Below are positions 6,751-13,447 of a DNA stretch of 15,497 bases, piece by piece. The DNA is taken from NCBI GenBank assembly GCA_934230685.1, contig CAKQFF010000031.1:1-15497 (forward strand). The letters run 5' to 3'. Origin of the DNA: an uncultured Prevotella sp. GTDB taxonomy: Bacteria > Bacteroidota > Bacteroidia > Bacteroidales > Bacteroidaceae. The notes under the pieces were generated by a model that was given only the letters and a program-made list of their open reading frames with translations, was not told the origin of the DNA and made no database searches. The translations under genes and the position numbers were made by a program. Each line of letters opens with the position of its first letter. The stretch's first letter is position 1.

Positions 6751-7536
6751 CTATCTGTCGAGTGTGCCAAACACTCTCTTTACGTTGTCGTTGGTGGCAT
6801 CGGCAACTGTCTGCTCGTCCACTCCATAGCATTGGGCAAGCTTTTCGAGCACAAAGCGCACGTATGCACTTTCGTTGCGCTTGCCGCGCATGGGCACGGG
6901 AGCCATGTAGGGTGAGTCTGTCTCAAGCACAATTCGGTTTAGTGGCACAGTGGATGGCAACACCTCGGGCAGATGGCTCTTCTTGAATGTGAGCACACCG
7001 CCTATGCCGAGCACAAAGCCGGGGAATTGAAGCAGTTCCTCTGCCTCATGCTCATTGCCCGTGAAGCAGTGGAACACTCCTCCTGGCAGTTCGTCCTTGT
7101 ATTTGCGCAGCATCTGCACCATCTCGTTCTGGCCCTTGCGGCAGTGGATCATAAGTGGCAGACGTGTCTCTATCGACCATTCCACCTGGCGCTCGAATGC
7201 CAAGAGCTGCTCGTGCTCAAACTCTCGCGACCAATAGTAGTCGAGTCCCACTTCGCCTATGGCTATGAACGGATGGCCTGGCTTTAGGTATTCGTGCATG
7301 CGGTCGAGCACTTCGCTCCAGTCTGCTCTTACCTCTTCGGGGTGCAATCCGAGCATTGGGTAGGCATAGCCTGGATATTGTCGGCATGTGTCGAGCACAG
7401 TCTCCACCGATTTGAGGTCGATGGCAGGAATGAACACATGGCTCACTCCTGCCTCTCGTGCGCGTTGCATCGTCTCTTTGCGGTCGTCGTTGAACTCCTC
7501 GCCGTCGAGATGTGTGTGAGTATCTATAAAATTCAT
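6751..7536 (-). CDS. tatD: TatD family metal-dependent DNase
   Basis: A 261-residue TIM-barrel hydrolase. All metal-site motifs are present: DTHTHLD (5-11, H7 and H9), GLHPEE (63-68), GEVGLDYYW (94-102, E95), IHCRKG (130-135, H131), FHCFTG (155-160, H156) and ETDSPY (205-210, D207). TatD proteins are cytoplasmic 3'-5' exonucleases/deoxyribonucleases linked to DNA repair and quality control. The chosen ATG (7536) shares one base with the stop of the preceding gene (TGATG), so translation is coupled. A longer in-frame start at 7614 would add 26 basic residues with no family support. Its place inside a TonB/Exb operon has no obvious functional reason. Confidence 0.95.
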   Translation of the reverse strand: MNFIDTHTHLDGEEFNDDRKETMQRAREAGVSHVFIPAIDLKSVETVLDTCRQYPGYAYPMLGLHPEEVRADWSEVLDRMHEYLKPGHPFIAIGEVGLDYYWSREFEHEQLLAFERQVEWSIETRLPLMIHCRKGQNEMVQMLRKYKDELPGGVFHCFTGNEHEAEELLQFPGFVLGIGGVLTFKKSHLPEVLPSTVPLNRIVLETDSPYMAPVPMRGKRNESAYVRFVLEKLAQCYGVDEQTVADATNDNVKRVFGTLDR

Positions 7537-8258
7537 CAGTCTTTGTTTTTCTCTTTCTTTTCTTCGTTGACTTCGCCCTTGCGGTAGTAGTAGATTATAC
7601 CGTAGCGGCGACATTCGTCGAAGCGTGTCTCAGGTGGCAGTTCGGCAAAATGTTGCTCCACTTGATTCCATATGTCAATGAGCAGTTTGTCGACTTTTTC
7701 TCTCACCTCCTTCACTTCGTTCAGGGCACGCTCCGCCTTGTCGTTCAGGATGCGTTGCTGTTTGTACAAGTCGCTGAATATGTCGAAATGTGTTGCCACC
7801 ATACCAATCGTTGGGTTGTAGATGGGGCGGCCACCGTCGGCTATGCGTCGTTTTTCGCCATCGATGATGCCTGGTGTCAGCTGGAAGGCGCTGTCCACGT
7901 TGTGGAGTTGGCGTATCAGCTCGTCGGCATCATAGGTGGAATAGTAGTCATGCAGCACAGCTGGTTTCATCTCTCCACGCTCAATCGACATGCTGAGCAC
8001 GCGCACGAAATGCAGCACATAGGTGAGCATGTTCTTTTGCGGCTTGGCAAGGAGCTTATAGTTGCGCATCTGAGCCTCGTAGCTCAGCATGAATTGGCTG
8101 CTGAGTGTCTTGAGCTGGCCATGCAGACTCTTGGCCGTGTTTATCAACTCCATGTCGATAAACCGGCTCTTGGCTGCATATACATCGCTGTTGTTGAGCA
8201 GGGTGTCCAACGATTTCAGGCGCGCGGTGTCGGTTTTTGGAAATCTTCTGTAAGGCAC
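7536..8258 (-). CDS. conserved Bacteroidales protein of unknown function, coupled to tatD
   Basis: A 240-residue soluble, charged protein with a GTG start (8258); the initial PYRRFPKTDTARLKSLD matches the N-terminus of homologues I remember from Bacteroides (usually MAYRRLPKTD). No signal peptide or TM helix. Mostly helical by composition, with an ...RILNDKAERALNEVKEVREKVDKLL heptad-like stretch (169-193) that may be a coiled coil. Two segments look conserved: GGRPIYNPTIGMV near 142-154 and the near-C-terminal CRRYGIIYYYRKG. The tail is Lys/Glu-rich. The gene begins 18 bases after the prenyl synthase and ends in a one-base overlap with tatD. I know no function for the family. Confidence 0.88.
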   Translation of the reverse strand: MPYRRFPKTDTARLKSLDTLLNNSDVYAAKSRFIDMELINTAKSLHGQLKTLSSQFMLSYEAQMRNYKLLAKPQKNMLTYVLHFVRVLSMSIERGEMKPAVLHDYYSTYDADELIRQLHNVDSAFQLTPGIIDGEKRRIADGGRPIYNPTIGMVATHFDIFSDLYKQQRILNDKAERALNEVKEVREKVDKLLIDIWNQVEQHFAELPPETRFDECRRYGIIYYYRKGEVNEEKKEKNKD

Positions 8259-8276
8259 TTTCTTTTCTGTTTTTTT

Positions 8277-9251
8277 TTAATAATTTCTTTTCATCATGCG
8301 CTGTGCGTAGGCTGTAAGTTCTGCCTTGCGCTCCTCTGCCACATTGAGTGCTGCAAGATATTTGCGGCTCTCCTCGAAGTAGTGGTTGATTTTCTCCTGA
8401 GCGAGTCGGTCGATGCCAATCTCGTTGTAGAGTCGTGTCACAGCTGCAATCTTCTCCTCGCGGTTGAACTCGGTAGCCGAGATCCAGCGCTCAAGTTCTG
8501 CACGCTGAGCGTCGTTGGCATGGTTGAAGGCATTGATGAGCATGTATGTCTTCTTGTTGCTTGTGATGTCGCCGCCAATAGCCTTGCCGAACACGCGTGT
8601 GTCGCCATATACGTCGAGATAGTCGTCCTGCAACTGGAATGCGAGACCAATCTTCTCGCCAAAGCGGTAGAGGTTGTCGGCGTCTTCGCTCGAAGCGTCT
8701 GCGAGAATGCCGCCAATCTTGAGTGCGCAAGCCAGCAGCACGCTGGTCTTGAGGCGTATCATCTCGATGTATTCTTCCTCTGTCACGTCGTTGCGGTGTT
8801 CGAAGTCCATGTCGTATTGCTGTCCTTCGCCAATCTCGAGAGCTGTCTCCGTGAAGAGCTTAATCACCTCAGGCATCTTCTCGGGGTCGCACTGAGCCAT
8901 GCGCTGATATGCAAGCACGAGCATGGTGTCGCCAGAGAGAATGGCGGTATTGGCATCCCACTTGCGGTGAACAGTCTCGTGGCCACGGCGAATGTCGGCA
9001 TTGTCCATAAGGTCGTCGTGCAGCAGAGTGTAGTTATGATATGTCTCAAGGGCACAAGCCGGCATGAGAATGCTCTCGGGATTGTCCTTGTAGATATTAT
9101 ATGCAAGAAGCATGAGCACGGGGCGGATGCGTTTGCCGCCCATCGACAGCACGTAGCGGATAGGGGCATAGAGCGAAGTCGGCTTACGGTCGTAGGGCAT
9201 GTTGTCGAGATAATTGTTCACTAGTTGTAGAATTTGGTCTGCTGTTATCAT
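8277..9251 (-). CDS. polyprenyl (short-chain prenyl) diphosphate synthase
   Basis: A 324-residue trans-isoprenyl diphosphate synthase that adds isopentenyl diphosphate units to an allylic primer. The substrate motifs are GGKRIRP (38-44), the first aspartate-rich motif LLHDDLMD (D79, D80, D83), followed by IRRG, and the second, LQDDYLD (D209, D210, D213), then GKAIGGDI with the lysine K223. The first motif has no two-residue insertion, and the residue five before it is Tyr (Y74); in known enzymes a bulky residue here limits the chain to about C15-C20, so a farnesyl or geranylgeranyl product is more likely than a long menaquinone side chain. That is inference. Second gene of the tonB operon, 47 bases after tonB. 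The stop codon lies in a nine-T (plus-strand) run. Confidence 0.94.
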   Translation of the reverse strand: MITADQILQLVNNYLDNMPYDRKPTSLYAPIRYVLSMGGKRIRPVLMLLAYNIYKDNPESILMPACALETYHNYTLLHDDLMDNADIRRGHETVHRKWDANTAILSGDTMLVLAYQRMAQCDPEKMPEVIKLFTETALEIGEGQQYDMDFEHRNDVTEEEYIEMIRLKTSVLLACALKIGGILADASSEDADNLYRFGEKIGLAFQLQDDYLDVYGDTRVFGKAIGGDITSNKKTYMLINAFNHANDAQRAELERWISATEFNREEKIAAVTRLYNEIGIDRLAQEKINHYFEESRKYLAALNVAEERKAELTAYAQRMMKRNY

Positions 9252-9298
9252 ATCTGTTTGGAATTTTAATGGTTTCTGAATATGCTGATTCTAAATGT

Positions 9299-10027
9299 TT
9301 ATATCTTGAACTCTATTGGTATGGCAAACAAGGTGCGGCATGGTTTGCCGTTGCTCACACCTGGTTTCCAGTTGGGCATCATGCGTGCCACGCGCAGAGC
9401 CTCGCGGTCGAGCATTGGGTGCACCGACTTGGCTATCTTCAGGTCGCTCGTAGAGCCGTCGCGGTTGATGATGAATGTCACCACCACTCGTCCCTGAATG
9501 TTCTGTCTTTGAGCCAATGCAGGATAGCGCAGATTGTCGGTGAGCCATTTCACGAAGGCTGCCATTCCACCCGGAAACTCGGGCAGTTGCTCCACCACTC
9601 GGAAGTTGAGCGGGTTGTCGTTGTTGTCAACGGCCACTGGTTGCAGCGCCGGCGTGTCGTCGCCCTCGCTGTTGCCTTTGCCATTTTCGGTGGTTGTGCC
9701 GTCGCCCTCGCCTACGGTGCGCATTTGCGTGATGTCGTTGAGCTTCTCCATTTGCGATTTCTTGTCAACCACCTTGAGCTTTTGTGTGGGAGCCTTCTTT
9801 GCCTTTGGCTCCACAGCAGCGATCATGTCGCGTCGGTCGGGAGCGGGCATAAGGTCTGCATCGCTCAATAGGTCGTCGATTTGGTCGGCGTTGGAGCTGT
9901 CGGTAGCGTCGGACGTTGTGTATTCCATTGCTGCCAGAAACAGCGATAGTGCTACTATCAGTCCTATCAGGAATCCCGTGAGACGCTTGCTCTCCAAGTC
10001 GGCACGCTGTGATTTTTTTTGTTCCAC
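9299..10027 (-). CDS. tonB: TonB family energy transducer
   Basis: A 242-residue protein starting with GTG at 10027 (an upstream in-frame stop rules out much extension). The short cytoplasmic part (QKKSQRADLESKR) leads into one TM helix (about 17-34), a long periplasmic spacer rich in Asp, Lys, Thr and Gly (35-145), the PEFPGG element (149-154) common in Bacteroidota TonB, and the C-terminal TonB domain (about 155-242) with the RYP motif (167-169), GRVVVTFIINRDGS (179-192) and PNWKPG (218-223). It carries energy from ExbBD to outer-membrane TonB-dependent receptors such as SusC-type porters. It heads the operon that ends with exbB and exbD genes, so all motor parts are together. An A8 run covers codons 3-5. 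Confidence 0.95.
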   Translation of the reverse strand: MEQKKSQRADLESKRLTGFLIGLIVALSLFLAAMEYTTSDATDSSNADQIDDLLSDADLMPAPDRRDMIAAVEPKAKKAPTQKLKVVDKKSQMEKLNDITQMRTVGEGDGTTTENGKGNSEGDDTPALQPVAVDNNDNPLNFRVVEQLPEFPGGMAAFVKWLTDNLRYPALAQRQNIQGRVVVTFIINRDGSTSDLKIAKSVHPMLDREALRVARMMPNWKPGVSNGKPCRTLFAIPIEFKI

Positions 10028-10071
10028 CTTGTTATATATATTATGTAGAGGTCTTCTTAGAGATATACATG

Positions 10072-10079
10072 CAAAGTTA
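10072..10079 (-). promoter_or_regulatory. -7 box of the tonB operon promoter
   Basis: TAACTTTG on the minus strand matches the Bacteroidetes -7 consensus, 44 bases upstream of the tonB GTG. I see no good TTTG at the expected -33 distance (around 10099-10102), so the upstream element is weak or an activator helps. It lies in the 72-base gap between the Crp/Fnr gene and tonB. Confidence 0.55.
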
Positions 10080-10099
10080 CAGAAAATATTTTCAATAAG

Positions 10100-10768
10100 T
10101 CATATTTTCTGATATAGTTTTTCTATAGCCTTGATGGTTATTATTCCCCGGCTGAAATCCAGAAGTCCAAGTTCCTGCATTTCGTTCAGTTCTTTCGACA
10201 CGGCGAGTCTTCCCAGGCCAGTCTCCTGGGCCAGTCGTGTCATCTTTATGTGTATGGTCTTTGCGCCAGTAGGTTTGGAGCAATGGAGGGCGAGAAACCG
10301 TACGATTCGTCCTCTTGTATCTTGTGGCATTGGTTGCCATGCCAGGCGTTCGTTTTTCTGCGACACGGTGGATATGGCGTTTAGCAGGTTGATGCGGAAG
10401 ATGAAGAATTCGTCGGAGAGTTGCATTATGTCGTTCTTGCCAATCTCCATCAAGTCACATTCTGTAATGGCTGTGAATGTGTGTGTGTAGCGTTGTGTGA
10501 GTCCGAAGAGTCGTTCCGGTTGCAACATCTCAGGAGCCAGTATCGTTTCCTCTACTGAATATCCATGGTCGGCAGCCGACATTGTTGCAGTGGCCATGCC
10601 GTCGATGAGGAAAGCCATGCTGTGGCATGGCTCTCCCTCCTCGCGTATGGTTTTGCCAGGAGCAATCTTGCGGAATGCAAACTTGGTCTGGCCTATAATC
10701 TGCATCAGCTCGCTGTTGGTCAAGCCTTGAAACAGTGGCGTGGCAGCGAGTCTTTCATAGAAATTCAT
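10100..10768 (-). CDS. Crp/Fnr family transcriptional regulator
   Basis: A 222-residue regulator with an N-terminal cyclic-nucleotide-binding-like beta-roll (about 12-118; GKTIREEGEPCHSMAFLIDG at 38-57), a long dimer helix (about 119-142) and a C-terminal winged helix-turn-helix (about 150-215; MTRLAQETGLGRLAVSKELNEM around the recognition helix, 176-197). It lacks the cysteine cluster of oxygen-sensing Fnr and the Arg-Ser cAMP pocket signature, so the ligand is unknown and may not be cAMP. The gene begins 16 bases after apbE and its stop lies 72 bases before tonB, so it is the last gene of the apbE operon. Control of the neighbouring genes is possible but not shown. Confidence 0.92.
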   Translation of the reverse strand: MNFYERLAATPLFQGLTNSELMQIIGQTKFAFRKIAPGKTIREEGEPCHSMAFLIDGMATATMSAADHGYSVEETILAPEMLQPERLFGLTQRYTHTFTAITECDLMEIGKNDIMQLSDEFFIFRINLLNAISTVSQKNERLAWQPMPQDTRGRIVRFLALHCSKPTGAKTIHIKMTRLAQETGLGRLAVSKELNEMQELGLLDFSRGIITIKAIEKLYQKI

Positions 10769-10784
10769 TTGTCGGCTCCTATGT

Positions 10785-11798
10785 TTATTTCAGAATCTTG
10801 TCCTTCATGCTTGGCGAGTACCACACCTGCATGTTGCCTTTATGGTCGGCGTATATCAGATATGCCATGAGCTCGGTGTGCTTGTCGAGCACCTGCTTGG
10901 CTTTGTCCAACCCCATCACCATGAACGATGTGGCGTAGGCGTCGGCCTCGGCACAGTGTTTTGCGAGCACTGTGGCAGAGAGGATGTTGTGCTGCACGGG
11001 GTAGCCCGTCTTGGGGTCGATGGTGTGGGCGTATTTCTTGCCGTTCTTATAGTAGAAGTTGCGGTAGTTGCCGCTTGTAGCCATAGCCATGTTCTTGACG
11101 TTGAGCACCGTTTGCAGTTCTTTGTCCACAGCGAGCGAGTCGTCGGTGGGCTTGGTCACTCCTATCTTCCATGGCAGGCGTTTCTCGCTGATGCCTTGTG
11201 CCACAACCTCACCTCCAATCTCCACCAGATAGTTGTCGATGCCATGTCGGCGCAGCAGGGCAGCCACAACGTCGCATCCGTAGCCCTTGGCTATCGCGCT
11301 GCAGTCGAGCATCACTCGCGGGTCGGTCTTTTGTATGCGCTTGTTCTTGAGCTTCACCTTCTTGTATCCCACCACCGAGCGCAGCGAGTCGATAGTGGCC
11401 TTGGTTGGAGGGTTTCCGGTCTTGAATCCGAATCCCCATGCGTTCACAAGCGGAGCCACCGTGATGTCGAACGCTCCGTTGGTGTTGTCGGCTATGCTTT
11501 CCGCAAGGTTGAACACGGTGTCAAACATCTCGTTTGTCTCCACGTCCTCGCCATTGTTGATGCGCGAGATTATCGACTTCTTGTTGAACATCGACAGGGC
11601 GTCGTCCACCTTGGCGAGTTCGGCGAGAATCTCATTGTTGAGGCTAGAGTCGTTCTGGTAGGTGATGTGGTAGAAGGTGCCGAACACCTGACCCTCGTCG
11701 TGCTGGTAGGGTGTGCTGCGCTGTTGGCGCACTATCACTACGGTGCCGATGATGAGGAACAGGAGGAAGGGAATTTGCCAGTAGAGTTTCTTTTTCAT
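10785..11798 (-). CDS. apbE: FAD:protein FMN transferase (ApbE family)
   Basis: A 337-residue exported enzyme that attaches FMN from FAD to a Thr/Ser of target proteins such as Nqr/Rnf subunits. One N-terminal hydrophobic anchor (about 7-23) without a lipobox suggests it is tethered to the outer face of the inner membrane. Key motifs are GTFYHITY (40-47), the SAIAKGYGCD segment (167-176), EIGGEVVAQG (193-202), TSGNYRNFYY (241-250), HTIDPKTGYPV (258-268) and CAEADAYATSFMVMG (282-296, metal-binding Asp D287). Length is normal. It lies 20 bases after the DUF6048-like gene and 16 before the Crp/Fnr gene. Its targets are not in this window. Confidence 0.95.
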   Translation of the reverse strand: MKKKLYWQIPFLLFLIIGTVVIVRQQRSTPYQHDEGQVFGTFYHITYQNDSSLNNEILAELAKVDDALSMFNKKSIISRINNGEDVETNEMFDTVFNLAESIADNTNGAFDITVAPLVNAWGFGFKTGNPPTKATIDSLRSVVGYKKVKLKNKRIQKTDPRVMLDCSAIAKGYGCDVVAALLRRHGIDNYLVEIGGEVVAQGISEKRLPWKIGVTKPTDDSLAVDKELQTVLNVKNMAMATSGNYRNFYYKNGKKYAHTIDPKTGYPVQHNILSATVLAKHCAEADAYATSFMVMGLDKAKQVLDKHTELMAYLIYADHKGNMQVWYSPSMKDKILK

Positions 11799-11818
11799 TG
11801 TCTTTATTGTGGAGTGAG

Positions 11819-12550
11819 TTAAAGTTCAAATATAATGTTGAAGGTTCCGCCGAGTCGCGAGCCTCCTTGTTTGCCGTAGCCTGGCACATACCATGTGTTG
11901 CCCACCGTGCCGTTGTCGCCAAACAGGTGGCGGCGGTAGCGCACGCTCCAGCCCAGGCGGAACGGTCCGGCTATCTTGGCGTCAACACCAAATACGCCCT
12001 CAAGCCAATGGTAGTTGGCTTTGATGTCGCGGATGTCGAAGTCGGCATTGTCGCCCCATATAGGGTCTTTCAACCCCTCTGAAGCCACATCAAACTTGTA
12101 GTAGCTGAATGCATAGCGCAGACCTCCGTAGATGCGGTAGTCGTCGTGCTTGTTCTTGGCTATGTTGAAGTCGATGCCAATGCGTGCGTATGGCGCTGAG
12201 GTCTTGTAGCTGAGCTTTGTGCTTGGGTCGTCGGCATCGGCCTTGCCGTAGCCAAGCTCGAATACGGGGAAGTACTTGTCGCGCAGGTTGACGCGCAGGG
12301 CTGCCTCGTATTGCCCATAGTCGCTTAGTGCCAGTTGTGCAGCGCCTATCAGGTCGGCTGATACTGCCACTCCGCGAAACAGGGCCACAGTGTCCTTCTC
12401 TGCCACAGCCTTTGTGCCAATCTTCTTTTGCGTGGAGTTTGTGCCTGTCTTCTTTTGCGCCGACACGGGCAAGGCAGCCAGCAGCAGGAGCAGGGCGACA
12501 CTAAATGTCGCGATTCTTGAAGTAAATGAGGAAGTGCGCTTTAGTGTCAT
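11819..12550 (-). CDS. outer-membrane beta-barrel-like protein, DUF6048
   Basis: A 243-residue protein with a good signal peptide (about 1-31, ...LLLLAALPVSA-Q), supporting the ATG at 12550. A Lys/Thr-rich linker with an imperfect internal repeat (KKTGTNST then KKIGTKAV) leads into alternating-pattern strands such as FRGVAVSADLIGAAQLALSD (58-77), FPVFELGYGKADAD, YRIYGGLRYAFSYYKFDV and RLGWSVRYRRHLFG, ending in an aromatic-containing terminal strand (FNIIFEL), as expected of a small outer-membrane barrel. I recognise the sequence as the Bacteroidales DUF6048 family. Its first 50 bases overlap the end of the preceding lipoprotein gene in another frame. Function unknown; the pairing with DUF6452 suggests they act together. 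Confidence 0.88.
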   Translation of the reverse strand: MTLKRTSSFTSRIATFSVALLLLLAALPVSAQKKTGTNSTQKKIGTKAVAEKDTVALFRGVAVSADLIGAAQLALSDYGQYEAALRVNLRDKYFPVFELGYGKADADDPSTKLSYKTSAPYARIGIDFNIAKNKHDDYRIYGGLRYAFSYYKFDVASEGLKDPIWGDNADFDIRDIKANYHWLEGVFGVDAKIAGPFRLGWSVRYRRHLFGDNGTVGNTWYVPGYGKQGGSRLGGTFNIIFEL

Positions 12551-13004
12551 AGTAAGTCACCTTATTGTTATTAACCTTAATGCTGTCGATGGCATGACGC
12601 GTGAAGCGCACACCATTGATAGTGTGGAACACCGAGGGGTTGCAGTCCACCGACTCAAAGTGGGGCAGGTTCTCCTTGTCCACCCACACAGTGTCTGTGG
12701 TTGTCTCTCCTGTGCCGTATTGCTGCAGCGTGAAGTAGAATGTGTCCTCATTGCGTGTGTAGCTCATGGGCAGCGACAGGCTGTCGTTGAGTGTGAGTTT
12801 GTTGATGAGCACCGTGTCCTCTTCAGGATTGTCTTTCTGGCGCATAGTGGCAATGGTGAGCGTGTCGTAGAGCTTGTCCACCTCTCCCGCGAGCCTGAAC
12901 GAGGCATACACGCGGTTGTTGAGCTGACAGTCTATCGACGAGCATGCCGACAGCATGCCCACCGCCACCACTATGCTGATGAATATTCGTGTGATGTTTT
13001 GCAT
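12501..13004 (-). CDS. lipoprotein of unknown function, DUF6452
   Basis: A 167-residue protein with a lipoprotein signal: a hydrophobic stretch (about 6-17) followed by LSAC with the lipidated Cys at 21, and a second Cys at 26. The rest has an alternating beta-type pattern (NNRVYASFRLAG, LYDTLTIATM, ADSIKVNNNKVTYYDTKA-like C-terminus) and could be a small beta-sandwich. I recall this family (DUF6452) just upstream of DUF6048 in Bacteroidales. The coding end overlaps the next gene by 50 bases. It is the first gene of the group ending with Crp/Fnr. I could not identify a promoter; the upstream region borders the palindromic repeat cluster. Confidence 0.85.
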   Translation of the reverse strand: MQNITRIFISIVVAVGMLSACSSIDCQLNNRVYASFRLAGEVDKLYDTLTIATMRQKDNPEEDTVLINKLTLNDSLSLPMSYTRNEDTFYFTLQQYGTGETTTDTVWVDKENLPHFESVDCNPSVFHTINGVRFTRHAIDSIKVNNNKVTYYDTKAHFLIYFKNRDI

Positions 13005-13057
13005 TTAAAACAAGTTTCGTGTTTTTAAGTAAGTATTTATTTTTATATATGGGAGGC
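13005..13057 (-). other. upstream region of the lipoprotein operon
   Basis: This AT-rich stretch holds no TAnnTTTG box on the minus strand. The best partial match, GAAACTTG, would leave almost no leader. The promoter of the downstream operon is therefore unidentified; it may be non-standard or lie within the adjacent repeats. Confidence 0.4.
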
Positions 13058-13134
13058 AATCTGTGAGAGAGTGTCAAAACTCAAATAATGCGGGCTGCGC
13101 TCGGCTTTGCCGCTTGCCTAAGCAAGAAAGCCCA
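13058..13134 (+). repeat. leader unit A of the palindromic cluster with nested hairpins
   Basis: Begins AATCTGTGAGAGAGTGTC and continues with a GGGCT (13092-13096) and AGCCC (13129-13133) pair. Where other copies have a GAA loop, this one holds two nested hairpins: CGGC-TTT-GCCG (13102-13112) and CTTGC-CTAA-GCAAG (13113-13126). The leader is repeated about 77 bases later from 13135 (AATCTGTGAGGGTGTGG), so this is a degenerate tandem pair. Confidence 0.75.
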
Positions 13135-13167
13135 ATCTGTGAGGGTGTGGCAAGACCCAAACAAAAA

Positions 13168-13252
13168 CGGGCTGAAAGCCCAATGTTCTCCATAGCCCAG
13201 GGCAACGCCCTGGGTATAAGGTATTTACGGACCCTTGCGCCCTGTAAGGGCA
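13168..13252 (+). repeat. three-hairpin palindromic element, forward copy 1
   Basis: Hairpin 1 is GGGCT-GAA-AGCCC (13169-13181). Hairpin 2 is CCCAGGGC-AAC-GCCCTGGG (13196-13214). Hairpin 3 is GCCCT-GTA-AGGGC (13239-13251). The joining sequences are an A/T-containing CAATGTTCTCCATAG-type spacer and a variable linker before hairpin 3. Nearly the same 85-base unit appears at 15413-15497. Confidence 0.9.
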
Positions 13253-13278
13253 GCTCTAATAATCCATTGTTTTTACAG

Positions 13279-13389
13279 TTGCCCTTACAGGGCGCATTGT
13301 TTATTGAATGCTATATACCCAGGGCGATGCCCTGGGCTATGGAGAACATTGGGCTTTCAGCCCGCTTTTATTTGAGTTTTGACACACCC
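13279..13389 (-). repeat. three-hairpin palindromic element, reversed copy 2 with leader
   Basis: This is the element in inverse orientation: hairpin 3 first (GCCCT-TAC-AGGGC), then CCCAGGGC-GAT-GCCCTGGG, then GGGCT-TTC-AGCCC (to 13364). It ends with the leader sequence reversed. Positions 13368-13385 are an 18-base perfect inverted match of 13071-13088. The linker differs from forward copy 1 while the hairpins are the same. Confidence 0.88.
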
Positions 13390-13413
13390 TCTAACGGATA
13401 AACACAACCCCTT

Positions 13414-13428
13414 CGCCCTGTAAGGGCG
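13414..13428. repeat. isolated hairpin 3 fragment
   Basis: CGCCCTGTAAGGGCG is an intact hairpin 3 without hairpins 1 and 2. It faces the reversed copy that starts at 13448, repeating the head-to-head arrangement of the first pair, as if a forward copy here had been mostly deleted. Confidence 0.7.
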
Positions 13429-13447
13429 CTCTATTGTGCCACAGATA

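Noticed and set aside
6724..6832. Extended N-terminus of ExbB starting at 6832
   Set aside because: It overlaps the end of tatD and would bury the signal-like segment; the ATG at 6724 gives a proper exported N-terminus.
7536..7614. Extended N-terminus of TatD starting at 7614
   Set aside because: The added 26 residues are basic, lie within the preceding gene and have no place in the family, whose proteins begin just before the DTHTH metal motif.
7650..9224. Long plus-strand open frame (524 codons) antisense to the prenyl synthase and the unknown gene
   Set aside because: It is the complement of two well-supported genes. Its translation is rich in His, Cys, Val and Leu with no family motif, which is typical of antisense frames held open by codon bias.
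10842..11822. Plus-strand open frame of 326 codons opposite apbE
   Set aside because: Antisense shadow of a complete ApbE gene with all its motifs; the translation is low-complexity and His/Val-rich with no known domain.
13239..13251. Palindromic hairpins as ordinary terminators
   Set aside because: They are GC-rich but none is followed by a T run on either strand, and several stand in series. They may still affect transcription, but a standard intrinsic terminator is not supported.
13063..13401. Plus-strand open frame of 112 codons in the repeat cluster
   Set aside because: It is made wholly of palindromic repeat sequence. Similar 'hypothetical proteins' in this phylum are products of the repeats being open in one frame.
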